Assembly: GCA_039621445.1 (NCBI GenBank)
Contig: CP154955.1
Span: 55,185,341 to 55,249,340, forward strand
Source: Euglena gracilis
Lineage: Eukaryota; Euglenida; Euglenophyceae; Euglenales
Length of the DNA: 64,000 bases
Direction of reading: 5' to 3'
Shown here: piece after piece, positions 31,901 through 38,308 of the stretch
How positions within the stretch are numbered: position 1 is the stretch's first letter
Layout: each line of letters begins with the position of its first letter
The notes under the pieces: generated by a model
Seen by the model: the letters and a program-made list of their open reading frames with translations, nothing else
Told to the model about the DNA's origin: nothing
Database searches by the model: none
Position numbers and translations under genes: made by a program

Positions 31901-32642
31901 CAAAAAAATTTTCCGACGTCTTTGGCTCCGGGTCACTTTCGTGGTTTTTTTGCCGACCCCCCCCCTCGGGGGGGAGGGGGTTCGGGCCAAAAACCAGTCA
32001 GTCACTCCGAAAAAACAGTCACCCCCCGGGGGTGGCTGGTTTTTGGTTCGGCCAGTGACTAAGTGATTGACTGGGAGGGGGTTATAAGTTAAGGAATTGT
32101 TGGTGAAAATCTGACCCACCAAAATGACCCAAAACCTGCCAAATTGGCAAATTTGAAAAATCTGTGAAACATTTTTGATGATTTATGGATCGCATAAAAA
32201 TCGCCAAAAATCAGTTTTCGGAGGTTTTATGCCGAAAAAAATTCTCCCTGGCGTCTTTCATTTTTCTTCCCCAGGAGGTTCACAGTCAAGGTTTGGTTGG
32301 TCGGCCCAATGGGGAGGGTTTAAGTGGGAGGTATCTACACTTTATTCGTATTTATCATTATGTATTCTTTATTTTCATTTGTTTCATTTATTATTTCGTT
32401 ATTTGTTACAGCCAGGCCGCCCCAACGGCATGAAGCTGAATTTTGCTTTTTTCGGTGCTTTGCGTGCTTGTTTTGCGGTTGTTTCCACTTTTTGCTGGTC
32501 TTTTTTTTTAATTAATATTTCAAGATCCATGTGCTGTTTTTGTCGCTGCCAGCACGGATCTTCACGCGAAGGGTGCCCGCTGCCCGAGCTGACGGTGTCC
32601 TCTGACTCCGGCTCCTCTTCCTCTTCCTCCTCCAGCTACTAA
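10991..32642 (+). CDS. Gene B: spliced Pro/Ala/Ser-rich protein
   Basis: Eight exons are proposed. Phases agree through B1-B2-B3-B4 and B6-B7. The protein would open MADRLPGPP and continue as a long Pro/Ala/Arg-rich disordered region, including [15 protein letters not shown] in B3. A charged helix follows ([19 protein letters not shown] in B6; [21 protein letters not shown] region in B7), and the C-terminus is acidic and poly-serine (...[13 protein letters not shown], stop at 32640). I do not recognise the family. The composition would suit a scaffold or RNA-processing protein, but nothing diagnostic is present. B5 has two plausible frames, and an exon between B7 and B8 is probably missing. 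Confidence 0.45.
11266..11522. mobile_element. GGACCGCCCTG-family element, left-truncated
   Basis: From GAGGGCCGCCCTTAGG to GAAAGACCGCCCTT it matches the family order: GGATCGAACAGGGGC, TTTTGGGTGGATGGGCGAC, CCAGAAATCACTTTTTCCCC, GTCGACCCATTTTTGCC, TTGCATTGAATGTGCTGGG. The left terminus is missing. Confidence 0.7.
11955..12290. repeat. AT-rich TATTA/TGTAT simple repeat
   Basis: About 335 bases of TATTATATT and TGTATTGTATT tandem variants with imperfect internal inverted symmetry. No coding potential. Confidence 0.9.
12797..12940 (+). CDS. Gene B exon B2 (Pro-rich)
   Basis: Acceptor CCACCGGCAG ends at 12796, and donor GTGTGCG follows 12940. It enters and leaves in phase 2, in agreement with B1 and B3. 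The frame reads [20 protein letters not shown] and onwards, almost all Pro, Ala, Arg and Gly. GC content is near 85 percent, so all three frames are open and the frame choice rests on phase. Confidence 0.45.
12941..13638 (+). other. Intron B2-B3
   Basis: About 700 bases with poly-T/A runs and no supported exon. Confidence 0.5.
13639..13759 (+). CDS. Gene B exon B3
   Basis: Acceptor GTCCGTTCACAG ends at 13638, and donor GTGTGTGTGG follows 13759. Phase 2 entry gives [20 protein letters not shown] followed by [19 protein letters not shown], with exit in phase 0. The [15 protein letters not shown] segment is the least repetitive part of the gene and the best handle for a homology search. Confidence 0.6.
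14776..15163. mobile_element. hAT-like element, TIR CAGGCTTYTGCTTAAGG
   Basis: The left terminus CAGGCTTCTGCTTAAGGG and the inverted right terminus (CAGGCTTTTGCTTAAGG) agree at 16 of 17 positions. Flanking octamers ATCCCCAC (14768-14775) and CTCCACAC (15164-15171) agree at 6 of 8, as expected for an aged target duplication. The 388-base interior has poly-C/G tracts and no transposase. Confidence 0.65.
15509..15537. repeat. Perfect hairpin, 12-bp stem, 5-base loop
   Basis: The stem GGGTTTCACCTC pairs perfectly with GAGGTGAAACCC around the loop CAAAA. It is isolated in the intron and has no U-run that would make it a terminator. Confidence 0.85.
15725..15912 (+). CDS. Gene B exon B4 (Pro/Ala-rich)
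   Basis: Phase-0 entry after TTAAG matches the phase-0 exit of B3. The frame reads [19 protein letters not shown], then [20 protein letters not shown], to a GTGGGC donor in phase 2. The apparent acceptor AG lies in a TTAAG that looks like a transposon end (CCTTAAGACATTCCCTG), so the exon boundary may derive from an inserted element. Confidence 0.45.
16644..16977. mobile_element. GGACCGCCCTG-family element
   Basis: It begins CAGGGGTCCTTAAAGG and ends TTTAAGGACCACCCTG, with the family interior between them. The flanking octamers GTTTTCCT and GTTCCCCC share only 5 of 8 positions, so the duplication is weak. Confidence 0.6.
17280..17395. mobile_element. GGACCGCCCTG-family element, partial
   Basis: The right half only: GGCAGATGGTAGATGGTCC, ATATCGACCC, TTTGCATTGAATGTC, GGACAGATTTTTTCACG and AAAAGGGACCGC. 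No left end was found. Confidence 0.5.
17702..17996. mobile_element. GGACCGCCCTG-family hAT-like element, near-intact
   Basis: It starts CAGGGCGGTCC and ends GGGCCACCCTG, 295 bases. Flanking octamers GCTGGGAA (17694-17701) and GCTGGAAA (17997-18004) match at 7 of 8. The interior follows the family order. Non-coding. Confidence 0.8.
19445..19538 (+). CDS. Gene B exon B5 (frame uncertain)
   Basis: AG at 19443-19444 precedes it and the GT-repeat (GTGTGTGT) supplies a donor. Phase from B4 predicts [19 protein letters not shown] and a Pro-rich end. The competing frame gives [18 protein letters not shown]. The first fits the Pro-rich protein and the phase; the second looks more like ordered protein. 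Confidence 0.4.
19539..19915 (+). repeat. (GT)n with CAGCAGTGTGT higher-order units
   Basis: An almost continuous GT microsatellite is interrupted about ten times by CAGCAGTGTGTC or close variants, making a higher-order repeat directly after the B5 donor. Cys/Val-rich frames across it are artefacts. Confidence 0.95.
19916..21049 (+). other. Intron B5-B6
   Basis: No supported exon. It contains poly-C runs, a (GGTT)n microsatellite at about 20869-20905, and three nearby copies of GGAATTTGGGTTCRTCCCGA at 20927-21005. Confidence 0.6.
21050..21281 (+). CDS. Gene B exon B6
   Basis: Acceptor CTCCCGGTAGCAG ends at 21049, and the exon exits in phase 0 at GAG before GTGTGG. The frame runs [19 protein letters not shown], then [15 protein letters not shown], and ends in a charged helix [19 protein letters not shown]. 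The helix is a strong non-repetitive coding signature. Confidence 0.65.
21282..21490 (+). repeat. GTGGTGTGGGTGTGG minisatellite
   Basis: Tandem GTGTGG/GTGGTGCGG units follow the B6 donor for about 200 bases. Confidence 0.9.
21971..22062. repeat. 90-bp interspersed repeat, copy 2 of 3
   Basis: Same unit as at 7201 and 25802 (CCCTGGCCACTCACC...ACAAGAAGCC). This copy is flanked by a 12-base direct repeat GGGGTTATTTTC, which looks like an insertion duplication. Confidence 0.75.
23114..23364. repeat. Large fold-back structure 1
   Basis: The left arm (about 23114-23226) and right arm (about 23268-23364) are imperfect inverted copies. Shared blocks include TTAACGGAAGC, ATGGTG, GCCCTCT-TGCACGGCCA and GGCTTGG-GAG. 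The outer ends carry the TTGCGCA palindromes and about 40 bases form the loop. Confidence 0.8.
24185..24600. repeat. Large fold-back structure 2
   Basis: The left arm (about 24185-24338) pairs with the right arm (about 24447-24600). Blocks such as GGTATATTGCGCAACTGC, CAATAGACAT and GCGTGGCTGTTG recur inverted. Each arm itself contains three TTGCGCA-type palindromes. The loop is about 108 bases. Confidence 0.8.
25029..25156 (+). CDS. Gene B exon B7
   Basis: Acceptor ACCTCTCCATCGCAG ends at 25028, with phase-0 entry as B6 predicts. The frame reads [20 protein letters not shown] and then a Leu-rich helix ending [24 protein letters not shown] donor follows 25156 in phase 2. Together with B6 this gives two charged helices. 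Confidence 0.65.
25802..25891. repeat. 90-bp interspersed repeat, copy 3 of 3
   Basis: Closely related to 7201-7290 and 21971-22062, in the same orientation, and bounded by poly-G on the left and GGGGAGG on the right. Confidence 0.8.
26986..27062. repeat. GGGTGGGTGGGTGG interspersed repeat, copy 2
   Basis: TTTTGGGTGGGTGGGTGGTT is followed by poly-G and GTCACTGAGTGAA. Upstream, ATTTTGGCTGGA is also shared with the copy at 36655. Confidence 0.7.
28020..28140. repeat. CAGTCAGTCACT interspersed family
   Basis: ACCAGTCAGTCACT motifs are combined with CCCCTCGGGGGGGTCGGCCACT. Related blocks occur at 31920-32075, 41310-41440, 48842-49145 and 55640-55755, always with poly-C/poly-G and GGCC. Confidence 0.65.
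29234..30117. mobile_element. TA-flanked inverted-terminal-repeat element (MITE-like)
   Basis: About 40-base inverted termini start CTGTCATAGG (left) and CTGTCTTAGG (right, inverted). Each is built from AAAAAATAACATCTGG units, and TA flanks both outer ends (29232-29233, 30118-30119). The pattern resembles Tc1/mariner-type miniature elements. There is no transposase, and a hAT-like element is nested inside at 29657-29905. Confidence 0.75.
29657..29905. mobile_element. hAT-like element nested in a TA element, exact 8-bp duplication
   Basis: It begins CAGGGTTTTTTTTAG and ends CTTAAAAAAACACCTG. The octamer GATTGAAT is present exactly on both sides (29649-29656 and 29906-29913). The 249-base interior is dominated by poly-C/poly-G blocks and a GGCGCCGAAGGTGCC palindrome. 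Non-coding. Confidence 0.85.
30105..30200. repeat. TTACGTAAAACCGTAAAC motifs
   Basis: Two TTACG-AAACCGT-AAC motifs lie about 50 bases apart. Related GTTTACGGAAAACCGTAA and GGTTACGGAAACCGTAAAC palindromic motifs recur at 31583-31665. Function unknown. Confidence 0.5.
31920..32075. repeat. CAGTCAGTCACT interspersed family
   Basis: GGGCCAAAAACCAGTCAGTC, poly-C/G blocks and GGCCAGTGACTAAGTGATT repeat the family described at 28020. Confidence 0.65.
32553..32642 (+). CDS. Gene B terminal exon B8 (poly-Ser tail)
   Basis: Acceptor GTTTTTGTCGCTGCCAG ends at 32552. The phase-0 frame [20 protein letters not shown] runs into poly-serine, then Tyr and TAA at 32640-32642. Acidic/serine tails like this are common in nuclear proteins. 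Phase does not match B7, so an exon is missing or B7 ends elsewhere. Confidence 0.55.
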   Translation, partial: HGSSREGCPLPELTVSSDSGSSSSSSSSY

Positions 32643-34505
32643 GCCGCCTGCACTGATGCCCCAGGGGCCCCTCACCTACCCCTGGGTGTGTCCTACCAAA
32701 GTTGTGCAGGCCCTCAGAATTTCCAGCATTTTTGGGTCAAGAACATCAATTGAATTAATTGTGGCCGGGGCTTTGATCTTTGCCAGGCATCAGGACTGAC
32801 GCAAGGACCTCAGAAGGTGCCAACTTCAAAACTTTGAATTTTTGGGCCCACGCAAGTGTATTGCTTTCCTGGTGACGTTGGAGGAAATTCCTTCAACACA
32901 CGGATGTTTTCTTTCAAAAGAACCTGGCAGGGAGCAACGTTCACAGGGCCGTTTTGTGAAGCGTGTTTGCTCACCAGCAGCTGTTGCTGCAGTGCGCATG
33001 CACCTCCCACCTCGCCGCAGCCAGTGGAAGGGCACAGTGCCATGTTTATCGGAATTGGCTTTTTTGTTTTTTTTAAAAAACATTGTTAAGATTACTTAAA
33101 TTGGAAAATTGTTCAAGTTGTTTTCAATTGTTAAATTTTTTTTAAAAAACGGAAAAAAACAGTCCGAAAAAAACAAGTTGCCAACTATGATATTTACATT
33201 GTACTGGGGCATCTTCTTGGCCCCTCACCCATCCCCGCCTCCCCTGGTTGCACTCTATCCCTTTGTTCACCCCCGGCCAGGGTTTTTTCCAGAGGCAGAA
33301 CCTTGTAGAGAAGGGACTTACCTCAGGGGGTTTTTTCTTGGCCTCACAAAGGACCAAAACAGGTTGGAATCCGCCCAACGGAATGCGCCAAAATGGGTTG
33401 CCACGCTCGAGTTCTTGGCTCTGACCCAAAAATTATTCATTCATTATTATTGCTGTTGTTTGTTAATTTATTGTTATTTGTTGTTGTTGTTGTTGTTGTT
33501 GTTATTGTGATGATAATGCTGATGATGATGATGACGATGATGATGACGATGATGATGATTGATTTCATTGAATCATTAATTATTCATTCATTCATTATTG
33601 GATTAATTGTTCGTATATTATTTCATTCGTTCATTTATTTCATTTACTATTTCATTCCATTATTGTATTTATTTATTATTTTGATTTTTTATAGTTTTTA
33701 TTATTTGTTTTCCCCCCTTGTTTCCTGCCTCTTGTTGCTGTTCTGGGGCCAGATCCCAGTCGAGCTCTCGGGGGTGGAGAGGGGAAGTGGTGGGTCAGCA
33801 GTTTTTTCCAAATTTCTGAACGCGAGCGGGACTGAGGATGTCCCAAAAAACCTTCTGGCCTCCGACTAGATCCACCTCTGTTGCAAGACGCCTCCCACTT
33901 GCCATCGTGCCCTCTCAGCCTGCCCGAACCCCACGACCCCAAGGAGACAGGGTGGTCCACAAGGGACAGGATTTTTCCTTTTCTTTGTTGAGGACCGCCC
34001 TTTATGGACCCCAGGCGCAAGGGCGACCAAGGGCCGAACCGGGACTCGAACGGGGTCATACGCCATTCTTTGATGCTTTGGCTGGGTTGGCAATGGTCGA
34101 CGGATGCCAGAAATCACTTTTTTCTCCCGACGTCGACAAACATAGGCCACTTTTTCCTGTGGATTTTTCATCAGGATGAAGAATTTTTCAAAGTCGGAAT
34201 TATTGCCTAACAGGGGCAAAAACCTGAAAATGACCCAGAAATTCCCAGATTTTGTCAAAAACTTGTAAATTTGGCGATTTTTGGCAAATTTGAAACAAAA
34301 TGACAAAAACATCGCCTGGGTGCCCTCGTGAAATGCTCAAGGAATGGCCAGAACTCATTTCGCGTTCCGTTTCAGGTTCATGTTCCATTTCATTTGAATG
34401 TGCCAGAACTGCAGAGTTGTTGTTATTTTTTTTGCTCAAGGACCGCCCTGCGAGGAGCACTCTCTGCCTCCCCTCACACACAACCCAAACCCTCGGAGCC
34501 CGCAG
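32643..34505 (+). other. Intergenic between genes B and C
   Basis: It contains AT-rich and (TGATGA)n/(TTG)n repeats at 33430-33710 and the left part of a family transposon (33948-34450). No gene is supported. Confidence 0.5.
33948..34450. mobile_element. GGACCGCCCTG-family hAT-like element, long form
   Basis: It starts CAGGGTGGTCCACAAGGG and ends CTCAAGGACCGCCCTG. Flanking octamers CAAGGAGA and CGAGGAGC agree at 6 of 8. At 503 bases it is longer than the roughly 300-base members because extra sequence follows the shared TTTTTCATCAGGATG region. Confidence 0.7.
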
Positions 34506-34617
34506 CCGCCCCCACGACCTCCGTGGGCGCTTCTGAGCGCCGTGCTGCCTCCGCCCATCAGACCCCTGACCCAGGACCAGGCGCAGGGCCAGGGATCGAA
34601 CGTCTACGGTCCACCGG
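34506..34617 (+). CDS. Gene C candidate exon 1
   Basis: Acceptor CGGAGCCCGCAG ends at 34505. One frame reads PPPRPPWALLSAVLPPPIRP and then LTQDQAQGQGSNVYGPP, to donor GTGTGC. Another frame (TTSVGASERRAASAHQTPD) is also open. GC-rich codon use supports coding, but the frame is undetermined. It overlies the 3' flank of a transposon ending at 34450. Confidence 0.35.
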
Positions 34618-37548
34618 TGTGCTTTAAAATTTGCCTTGCGCGCTATGGCTTTCTTGGCTGTGCTGGCGGGTCACCCCCGCTCTGCCCGCAGGATTTCGGC
34701 CGGCCTCCGGACTTGCAGGATGCCCCCTCAAGGATTGAAACACTGGCTGCACCGGGGTTTGTTGATTTATTTGCGGGCTGGTTTCAACAGGCTGACGGAT
34801 GATCAAGACGACGCGTCACTCCATGTGCGTCACACACAGTTTAACACACACACACACAGACATACACACATGAGCGCCACACACAGTTTAACACACACAG
34901 ACATACACACATGTGCGTCACACACAGTTTAACACACACACACACAGACATACACACATGTGCGCCACACACAGTTTAACACACACACACACAGACATAC
35001 ACACACACATGTGCGTCGCAAACAGTTTAACACGCACACAGACATACACACATGTGCGTCACACACAGTTTAACACACACACGCATAGACATACACATAT
35101 GTGCATCACACCCAAACATGCACACAGTTTAGCATTGCCGGTTAAAATACATGCAACAGTTCGGCGCACAGTCCCTGCACCCCATCCTTGCAACTGCTCC
35201 TTGGCCATCCTCTGTCACGGTCACGCCATTCCGGACTGCTGCCCTCCGCCCCTTGTCTCGCAGCTCCCTGACCTGGCACTCTCTTTTCCCTGACCGCCCT
35301 TGCACCCACCCCTGACCGGCCTGTCCAACCGTCGTGGTGCCATTGGCGTGTGCTTCACATTTTGCACCTGTGTGCCCCCAAAGGCCCCCCCCACATATGT
35401 ATCTGTATGTATGTATATATTAAAACCGAACTCAGACCATGGTTCATTGAATCCCCGCAAAATAGACCTGTGTTACTGGACTTCAAGCAATGGTGGTCGG
35501 CTTTTTCCCTCAAACATCCCGCAGTTTTGGGGGTATGTTTTCAATTTTTTTTTTTGCCAAGGTCCACCCCAGTCGTGCCCAGTTCCAACCAGGAAACCCC
35601 AGGGGGGGGGAGATGAGCCAGCAGCCTTTTCCAGCCAGCCAAATATTTCCCGCCTTTGAGCCAAATTGCCCCCCCCCCCAGGAATGCCCTCGCGAATGCC
35701 CCCCCCCCGGGAATGCACGGCGTGTGACCTGCATGCACCGCGTGGTGCACCGCGACCTAAAAACACCAAGGTCCAAAGCACCAAAAATGACCAAAGAATG
35801 TAACCCCCCCCTGAAAATTGCACAGGTGCGCACTTTTAAGGACGTAGTTTTGGACCCCAAAGGGGTGCACACTTATTAGGGCAAAGCGCGAAATACTCAA
35901 TTTCCCACCACTCTTTTTCGGTTTTTCCCTTTCTTGTCGTGTCAAGCAACGGTCAAGTGGTTATGTGTCAAATTTGGGCTCGGACGATGGGAGTATATGG
36001 TCTGAGGAGGACAGTTTTGAGAAGAAATTTAAAGTCAGCATAATTGTGTGATTTCCGACCTGAGATATGGCAACGGTTCTTCCTTTTGGGGGGGGGGTGC
36101 GCAGTTTTTAGAGAGCTGGTTTCGGACCCTTGGGGGTGTGCACTTATTAGGGCCCTACGCATAATTAGGGCCCTGCACACTTATTGGGGGGTTACCAAAG
36201 AAGGGCTGAAAATTGGTTAACAATATCACAAGTTGGCAATTGATTTTTTTTGGCCACTGGATGTTTATCAAAGAAAAATATGATTTGGGTTGCACGTAAT
36301 TCTTGCCACGTGGAGCCACCGGAGCCATGCTGAGAAGGAACTGCACGCAGACCGGCACGCGGTGCACGCCGGCCCCTGGGTCAGTGACTCCCTGCCTCGA
36401 AAGAGTTTATTTAATTTATTTAAGTTCTTTCAGGATTTAATTAATTTAACTCGAAAGTGTTCCATTGGGGTGTCTGGAGCCGAGGCTGACCCCCACCACC
36501 CCCAGCGGGTCCCATGGCAGCGCCCGGGGGGTCTGGATCAAGATGCATTTAACACCTGTGTGACCCCTCGCCCGGGGTGGGTTTTTGAGAGTGCGTGGGT
36601 GGGTTGGGCCCCCCCCCCCAAGGGGGTGGGAGGTGTGGTTCAGGTTTTTGCCCGGCCATTTTCGGCCGATTTTGGCTGGAGTTTGGGTGGGTGGGTGGGT
36701 GGTTGCCATTGATTGTGGGTGGGTGGGTTTTCGAAAAAAGTGGGCGGGTCGGTTTGGGCCCGGGGGAAAGTGCCCCCCCCCCACCCTCGGGGGTCACTAA
36801 GTGAACTTATGGTCTCGATGCGGGCTCCGGCGCGTTGCCCCGGACCCGCCTGTTTTGTTTCATTAAATGCCCTCAGACGGCCCGAAATATTTGGGTCCCC
36901 GCTGGGGGGTCCCGCGGTTTCCTGTTGGGGGGTTGGGGGACCCTCCGCCCCGCCCAGGCGCCTCTCCGCAGCCCCTCTCTGCGCGTCGCCGCTCTCCTCC
37001 CTCGCCCTCGCTTGCCCGTTGGGCTGTCGGGCACCCGGCCCGAGGTCCTGCTTGAACCGACGGGGCAGTCTTCTTCAGCGGTTGGCACGCCTCCTGTGTC
37101 AATGGCACAATTTGCAGAACATTGCGGTGTAGTTTAAAAAACAACAACAAAATGCTTCCTCCCAGCACATTTGATGTTCTTCATCCGTGTGTTAAAATTG
37201 GTTTAAATCCTAAAAAAATGAAATTAAAATCCTAAAAAAAAGCACCAAAAATGCCATTTTCCCCATCTTGGCAGGGAGGTCTTAAAGCACAAAAAAACCC
37301 CTGGAATGGCATTTCTGGGTTTTCTGGGCAGTTATTTCAGATCCCGAAGCCAGCTCACGCTTATTTTCACACCCCACACGAGTGGCCCGTGCTTGTTGGA
37401 GGTTGCTGCCTGCCACCATGTGACCCCCATTTGTCCGATGCTTGGAGGCATTTCTGAATCACCTTTTTTGCCATCCCTCCCCCCCGCCCCGCCCTCACCC
37501 CCCAGCAACGCCAGCTCAAGCTTGGATGCATTCCACCTATTTCGCTGA
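34506..37548 (+). CDS. Gene C: putative small spliced gene, identity unknown
   Basis: Four candidate exons lie between genes B and D: 34506-34617, 35682-35770, 36972-37044 and 37506-37548. The last ends ...NASSSLDAFHLFR with TGA at 37546 after a good CCCCCCAG acceptor. The second contains HRVVHRDLKTP, which resembles the catalytic loop of protein kinases (HRDLK), but no glycine loop, VAIK lysine, DFG or APE motif was found nearby. I therefore do not call a kinase. It could be a decayed kinase fragment, a real gene with undetected exons, or chance. Confidence 0.25.
34823..35120. repeat. 45-60 bp minisatellite (CACACAGTTTAACACACAC..CAGACATACACACATGTGCG)
   Basis: Six to seven tandem copies of a unit containing CACACAGTTTAACACACACA, then CAGACATACACACATGTGCG. 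Copies differ mainly in CA-run length. Repetitive frames here are artefacts. Confidence 0.9.
35682..35770 (+). CDS. Gene C candidate exon 2: kinase catalytic-loop-like peptide
   Basis: A poly-C/CAG acceptor ends at 35681 and the frame reads ...RRVTCMHRVVHRDLKTPR before GTCC. VVHRDLK is the usual form of the protein-kinase catalytic loop (catalytic Asp in HRD). The expected Asn five residues after the Asp is not present before the donor, and flanking kinase motifs were not found. Weak. Confidence 0.25.
36655..36803. repeat. GGGTGGGTGGGTGG interspersed repeat, copy 3
   Basis: ATTTTGGCTGGAGTTTGGGT and GGGTGGGTGGTTG, then CCCCTCGGGGGTCACTAAGTGAA, match the copies at 6777 and 26986. Confidence 0.7.
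36972..37044 (+). CDS. Gene C candidate exon 3
   Basis: Acceptor GCGCCTCTCCGCAG ends at 36971 and a weak GTCCTG donor follows 37044. The phase that fits the terminal exon reads PLCASPLSSLALACPLGC; other frames are open too. The evidence is only splice sites plus GC-rich codons. Confidence 0.25.
37506..37548 (+). CDS. Gene C candidate terminal exon
   Basis: A long C-tract and CAG precede 37506. One base completes a codon, then NASSSLDAFHLFR and TGA (37546-37548). Confidence 0.35.
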
Positions 37549-38202
37549 GAAACCTAGTTCAAGTTGGGGGAGACAGACAGACAGACACATAGATATGTAT
37601 ATTGATATAGAAATATAAATAGATATAGAAATATAAATAAAAAAGATGTAGACACACACACATGTGTATGGATATATATATGTATATATATATATATATA
37701 TCTCTCTCTCTCTGTGTGTGTAAAGATGGGCTGCACCCTAAGTGCAGTTACAGAGTTGTCGCCACCCTTTGGGGTTGGTCTCACGTAGGAAAAAATTTAG
37801 ATATCAAAAATTGGCCCCAAAAGGCCCTCCACGTGACCACCCCACCCTTGCCCTCGGTGTCTCGGTGTGGGTTGGTGCCAGGCTTCTACCTCAGAAACCC
37901 CCATGGGGGTGAGGGGGTCAGGGTCCGGACCACCCCCGGGGTCCCATTATAGGGGATCTGGATACGGGTGTGCGCCGGAAAATTTTTGGGAAAGTCTTCA
38001 GATGGTTCGATTTGGGGGGGGGACCACCCTGGGTGGGTGGGTGGTCGGGCACCCCGGGGTCTTAAAAAGACGCTCGGTGGGTGCCTGCCCCCCCCCTCCG
38101 GGTCAGGAAAAAACTCTCGTCTGTCACTCGGGGACTTGGGGGTCAGGGCCGGCCAGCCCCGGCAGGCCCCGGCCCCCGCCGGGGGCGGGCCGGTGTAGCG
38201 GG
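37549..38202 (+). other. Intergenic/5' flank of gene D
   Basis: It contains a GATA/TATA and CTCTCT microsatellite at 37570-37715 and GC-rich sequence up to the ATG at 38203. No TATA box or other promoter element was recognised with confidence. Confidence 0.5.
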
Positions 38203-38308
38203 ATGGACGAGGCGACCCTCGTGGTGGCGTACGCCTCCAGCGTGCTGGGGGCTGTCGGGGCCCTCTTCTTCATCGTCTCCTGCCCGGCGCCCCCCTCGAC
38301 ATCCCCCG
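38203..38308 (+). CDS. Gene D exon D1: start and TM1
   Basis: The ATG at 38203 opens MDEATLVVAYASSVLG and a 20-residue hydrophobic helix to FFIVSC, then a Pro/Ser-rich stretch to a GTACGG donor. The short extracellular N-terminus (about 5 residues) with no signal peptide is compatible with this receptor family. A transposon (38337-38637) begins 28 bases into the intron. Confidence 0.7.

Larger units (their letters stand above)
25157..32552 (+). other. Intron(s) between B7 and B8
   Basis: 7.4 kb in which at least one exon must be missing, because B7 exits in phase 2 and B8 enters in phase 0. The only candidate with protein character is 26064-26130 ([17 protein letters not shown], a basic, nuclear-localisation-like peptide), but it lacks a donor. 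Otherwise there are transposons and simple repeats, including an A-tract at 27132-27155 with no adjacent gene end. Confidence 0.5.

Noticed and set aside
33995-34070. tRNA-derived SINE, from GGGACTCGAACGGGGTC resembling an inverted B box
   Set aside because: The block occurs in the middle of elements that have CAGGG termini and 8-bp duplications. No A box, no tRNA fold and no A-tail were found, so hAT-like MITEs explain it better.
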